Shown here: positions 5,924-7,041 of the stretch, in pieces
How positions within the stretch are numbered: the first letter of the stretch is position 1
Layout: the number at the start of each line of letters is the position of its first letter
Assembly: GCA_030636065.1 (NCBI GenBank)
Contig: DAOVXR010000089.1
Coordinates: forward strand, 1 to 7,041
DNA: 7,041 bases
Reading direction: 5' to 3'
DNA from: Sedimentisphaerales bacterium
Lineage (GTDB): Bacteria; Planctomycetota; Phycisphaerae; Sedimentisphaerales; SM23-30
Made by a program: the position numbers and the translations under genes
Notes under the pieces: model-generated
The model's input: the letters and a program-made list of their open reading frames with translations, nothing else
Database searches by the model: none
Told to the model about the DNA's origin: nothing

Positions 5924-6403
5924 ATGCGATTTATACTGTTAGACAAAATAACCGAACTGGTGCCCGGCGAGAAAGTCTCGGCTGTCAAAAATCTCTCGCT
6001 GGCAGAAGAATATCTGGCAGACCATTTTCCGGCGTTCCCGGTACTGCCGGGTGTGCTGATAATCGAGGCACTTGTGCAAACCGCAGCTATGTTAGTGCGA
6101 GTTACCAATAATTTTTCCCATAGCATAATCGTTCTGTCCGAAGCACGGAATGTCAAATACAAAAGCTTCGTTAAACCGGGCAATACAATGAGCCTTTCAC
6201 TGAAAGCCAAAAAAATCGGCGAAACGGAAAGCTCATTCAGCGGAACCGCCCGAATCGGCGACCAGGAAATAGTAACAGCACGCCTGAAACTGACGCACTT
6301 TAACCTGACTGACGAAGATAAATCAATGGCATACGTTGATACGCAAATTATTCAGGAAATGAAAGAAAGAGCACGGTTATTGGGTGTAAGGGTGGACGAG
6401 TGA
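5924..6403 (+). CDS. FabZ-like 3-hydroxyacyl-ACP dehydratase (hotdog fold)
   Basis: A 159-residue hotdog-fold protein likely to dehydrate (3R)-hydroxyacyl-ACP to trans-2-enoyl-ACP. The catalytic segment D-H-F-P-A-F-P-V-L-P-G-V-L-I-I-E-A-L-V-Q holds His34 and Glu48, 14 residues apart as in canonical FabZ (His54/Glu68 in E. coli). The usual Gly after H-F-P is Ala37. Residues 74-125 contain the K-Y-K-S-F-V-K-P-G-N/D-type strand-turn and the remaining sheet. Residues 130-159 form a charged C-terminal helix beyond the normal domain. ATG 5924 is preferred over an in-frame TTG at 5903, which lies in the repeat hairpin. It is followed 202 bp later by an ACP, its likely substrate carrier. This arrangement suggests a dedicated type II acyl-synthesis locus rather than the primary fab operon, so I do not assign the symbol fabZ. 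The stop lies in a GGTGGACG repeat. Confidence 0.85.
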   Translation: MRFILLDKITELVPGEKVSAVKNLSLAEEYLADHFPAFPVLPGVLIIEALVQTAAMLVRVTNNFSHSIIVLSEARNVKYKSFVKPGNTMSLSLKAKKIGETESSFSGTARIGDQEIVTARLKLTHFNLTDEDKSMAYVDTQIIQEMKERARLLGVRVDE

Positions 6404-6446
6404 ACGGGTGGACGGGTAAAAGAGTGGAAGAGTAGAAGAATGTGGA
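6391..6446. repeat. Degenerate GGTGGACG / GAGTGGAAGA tract over the dehydratase stop
   Basis: GGTGGACG occurs at 6391-6398 and 6407-6414, followed by GAGTGGAAGAGTAGAAGA-type units to 6446. The strand is nearly free of C. The last four sense codons and the TGA (6401-6403) of the dehydratase gene are within it. A closely similar GTGGAGA tract covers the ACP stop at 6987-7006. Confidence 0.65.
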
Positions 6447-6482
6447 CTGAGGGGAGCTTATGGAACATTACTATATAATATA

Positions 6483-6504
6483 GGAGGTGGCATAGCCACT
6501 TTTT
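6483..6504 (+). repeat. REP-like hairpin with GGAG foot and T5 run, upstream of the ACP gene
   Basis: GGAG (6483-6486) directly precedes GTGGC (6487-6491), loop ATA, GCCAC (6495-6499), then T5 (6500-6504). The 19 bases at 6486-6504 are identical to those in the pckG leader (3816-3798 on the minus strand). A TATAAT (6474-6479) lies just upstream but has no -35 at a workable distance. The hairpin plus T-run could act as a weak terminator between dehydratase and ACP, or be only a mobile palindrome. Confidence 0.5.
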
Positions 6505-6518
6505 CTGTTCTGCATAGT

Positions 6519-6558
6519 CGGCAAAAGCCGCTCCCGCTGGTCGCTGGCGAGAATGACA
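6519..6558 (-). repeat. Degenerate palindromic repeat fragment
   Basis: CGGC (6519-6522) and GCCG (6527-6530) form a small perfect stem. CGCTGG then occurs twice (6535-6540, 6542-6547), and the end GAATGACA (6551-6558) is TGTCATTC on the minus strand, identical to the first eight bases of the MITE-like element at 563. It is probably a decayed relative. It occupies most of the 202-bp gap between the dehydratase and ACP genes together with the hairpin at 6483. Confidence 0.4.
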
Positions 6559-6605
6559 AAATTGCAAGACTGGGATAAATTTTAACATAGGAGATAATAA
6601 AAGTT

Positions 6606-7004
6606 ATGTCGATTAGTCGCGAAGAAATTATGGCTAAGGTAAGCGAAAATCTAATGGACGCTTTAGGCGTGGACGACGACGAAGTAACAGAAAAAGCTAC
6701 GCTGATGGGCGATCTGGGAGCAGAAAGTATCGATTTTCTGGACATCGTCTTTCGGCTGGAAAAAACGTTCGACATCAAAATTCCACGGGAGGAACTGTTT
6801 CCGGCAGATAACCTGCTGAGCGGTTCCGAATATGTCGATGACGGCAAACTCACCGCGGCAGGACTGGAAAAACTCAAGGCCGGTATGCCACATGTAGATT
6901 TCACCGAGTTCGAAAAAGACCCCGACCTGAATAAAATAAGCGATCTGTTCACCGTCGCTACTATCGTTAAATACATAGAAGGCAAGGTGGAGAGTGGAGA
7001 GTAG
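6606..7004 (+). CDS. Acyl carrier protein with a long insert before helix IV
   Basis: Carries acyl intermediates on a 4'-phosphopantetheine arm. Residues 6-65 are a normal ACP core, with helix I, D-L-G-A-E-S-I-D-F-L-D-I-V-F around Ser41 (the attachment serine, E-S-I in place of D-S-L), and F-D-I-K-I-P at 55-60. Canonical ACPs then go straight to helix IV and end near 77 residues. Here about 45 residues intervene (about 66-110), including D-G-K-L-T-A-A-G-L-E-K-L, before L-F-T-V-A-T-I-V-K-Y-I-E-G-K (114-127) closes the fold. The protein has 132 residues. I recall similar enlarged ACPs from planctomycetes. ATG 6606 is preceded by AGGAG (6589-6593) at a rather long 12-base spacing. The upstream dehydratase is its probable partner. 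The last codons and TAG lie in a GTGGAGA tandem repeat. Confidence 0.88.
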   Translation: MSISREEIMAKVSENLMDALGVDDDEVTEKATLMGDLGAESIDFLDIVFRLEKTFDIKIPREELFPADNLLSGSEYVDDGKLTAAGLEKLKAGMPHVDFTEFEKDPDLNKISDLFTVATIVKYIEGKVESGE

Positions 7005-7041
7005 AGGGAAGAGAAGAAGAATATAAAATATAAAATAGACA
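6987..7041. repeat. GTGGAGA tandem tract over the ACP stop, then A/T repeats
   Basis: Two exact GTGGAGA units (6987-6993, 6994-7000) are followed by a variant GTAGAG (7001-7006) that contains the TAG stop of the ACP gene. A GAAGA-rich stretch and then an A/T-rich repeat based on ATATAAA (from 7021) fill the rest of the window. No gene is visible after 7004. Confidence 0.65.

Noticed and set aside
5890..6210. Minus-strand 106-codon frame over the dehydratase gene
   Set aside because: Antisense shadow of the FabZ-like gene, whose catalytic motifs fix the coding strand.
6474..6479. TATAAT as a full promoter for the ACP gene
   Set aside because: The -10 is perfect, but the nearest -35-like hexamer (TGGACT, 6443-6448) is 25 bases away. 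Kept only as a remark.
6482..6487. Perfect AGGAGG as a ribosome binding site
   Set aside because: No ATG, GTG or TTG at a usable distance opens a frame. It overlaps the foot of a REP-like hairpin, so it is probably coincidental.
6458..6985. Minus-strand 175-codon frame over the ACP gene
   Set aside because: Serine-rich antisense translation of an unmistakable ACP; covers repeats and has no ribosome binding site.

Overview
The window looks like a chromosomal segment of a PVC-superphylum bacterium, most likely a planctomycete and perhaps one of the Phycisphaerae. The main reason is an 83-residue protein at 4233-4484 that I recognise as the small basic PVC signature protein (TIGR04137-like). 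An ACP with a long insert and intergenic gaps crowded with short palindromes fit the same origin. The lineage is inference from remembered families, not from a search.

Layout. 1-513 (+) is the 3' end of argS. 514-775 is a repeat-rich gap with a REP-like palindrome, a MITE-like element and a double hairpin. About 776/788-1921 (+) is a galM-type aldose 1-epimerase with a lipoprotein signal. A short convergent gap with a possible terminator separates it from pckG, GTP-dependent PEP carboxykinase (3783-1981, -). A 449-bp divergent region follows. It holds a good sigma70-type promoter and a structured leader for pckG, plus helically phased A-tracts. On the + strand come the PVC small protein (4233-4484) and, 12 bp later, a class I/II aminotransferase (4497-5609). 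A 314-bp repeat mosaic (5610-5923) precedes a FabZ-like hotdog dehydratase (5924-6403). A second repeat-bearing gap precedes an enlarged acyl carrier protein (6606-7004).

Function. The coding content is mostly housekeeping: tRNA charging, sugar mutarotation, gluconeogenesis/anaplerosis, amino-acid transamination. The dehydratase and ACP at the right edge look like the start of a specialised type II fatty-acid or polyketide-like locus that continues outside the window.

The most unusual content is non-coding. Five hairpins share a REP-like plan, with GTAG (or GGAG/GATG) at the 5' foot of a short palindrome. A separate two-hairpin repeat sits directly before the galM and fabZ-like starts. A MITE-like element appears to carry a smaller hairpin inserted into its own loop. 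The pckG leader has a terminator-like hairpin with a T7 run touching the Shine-Dalgarno, and an upstream segment able to compete for the same pairing. I see no rRNA, tRNA, CRISPR array or transposase gene.
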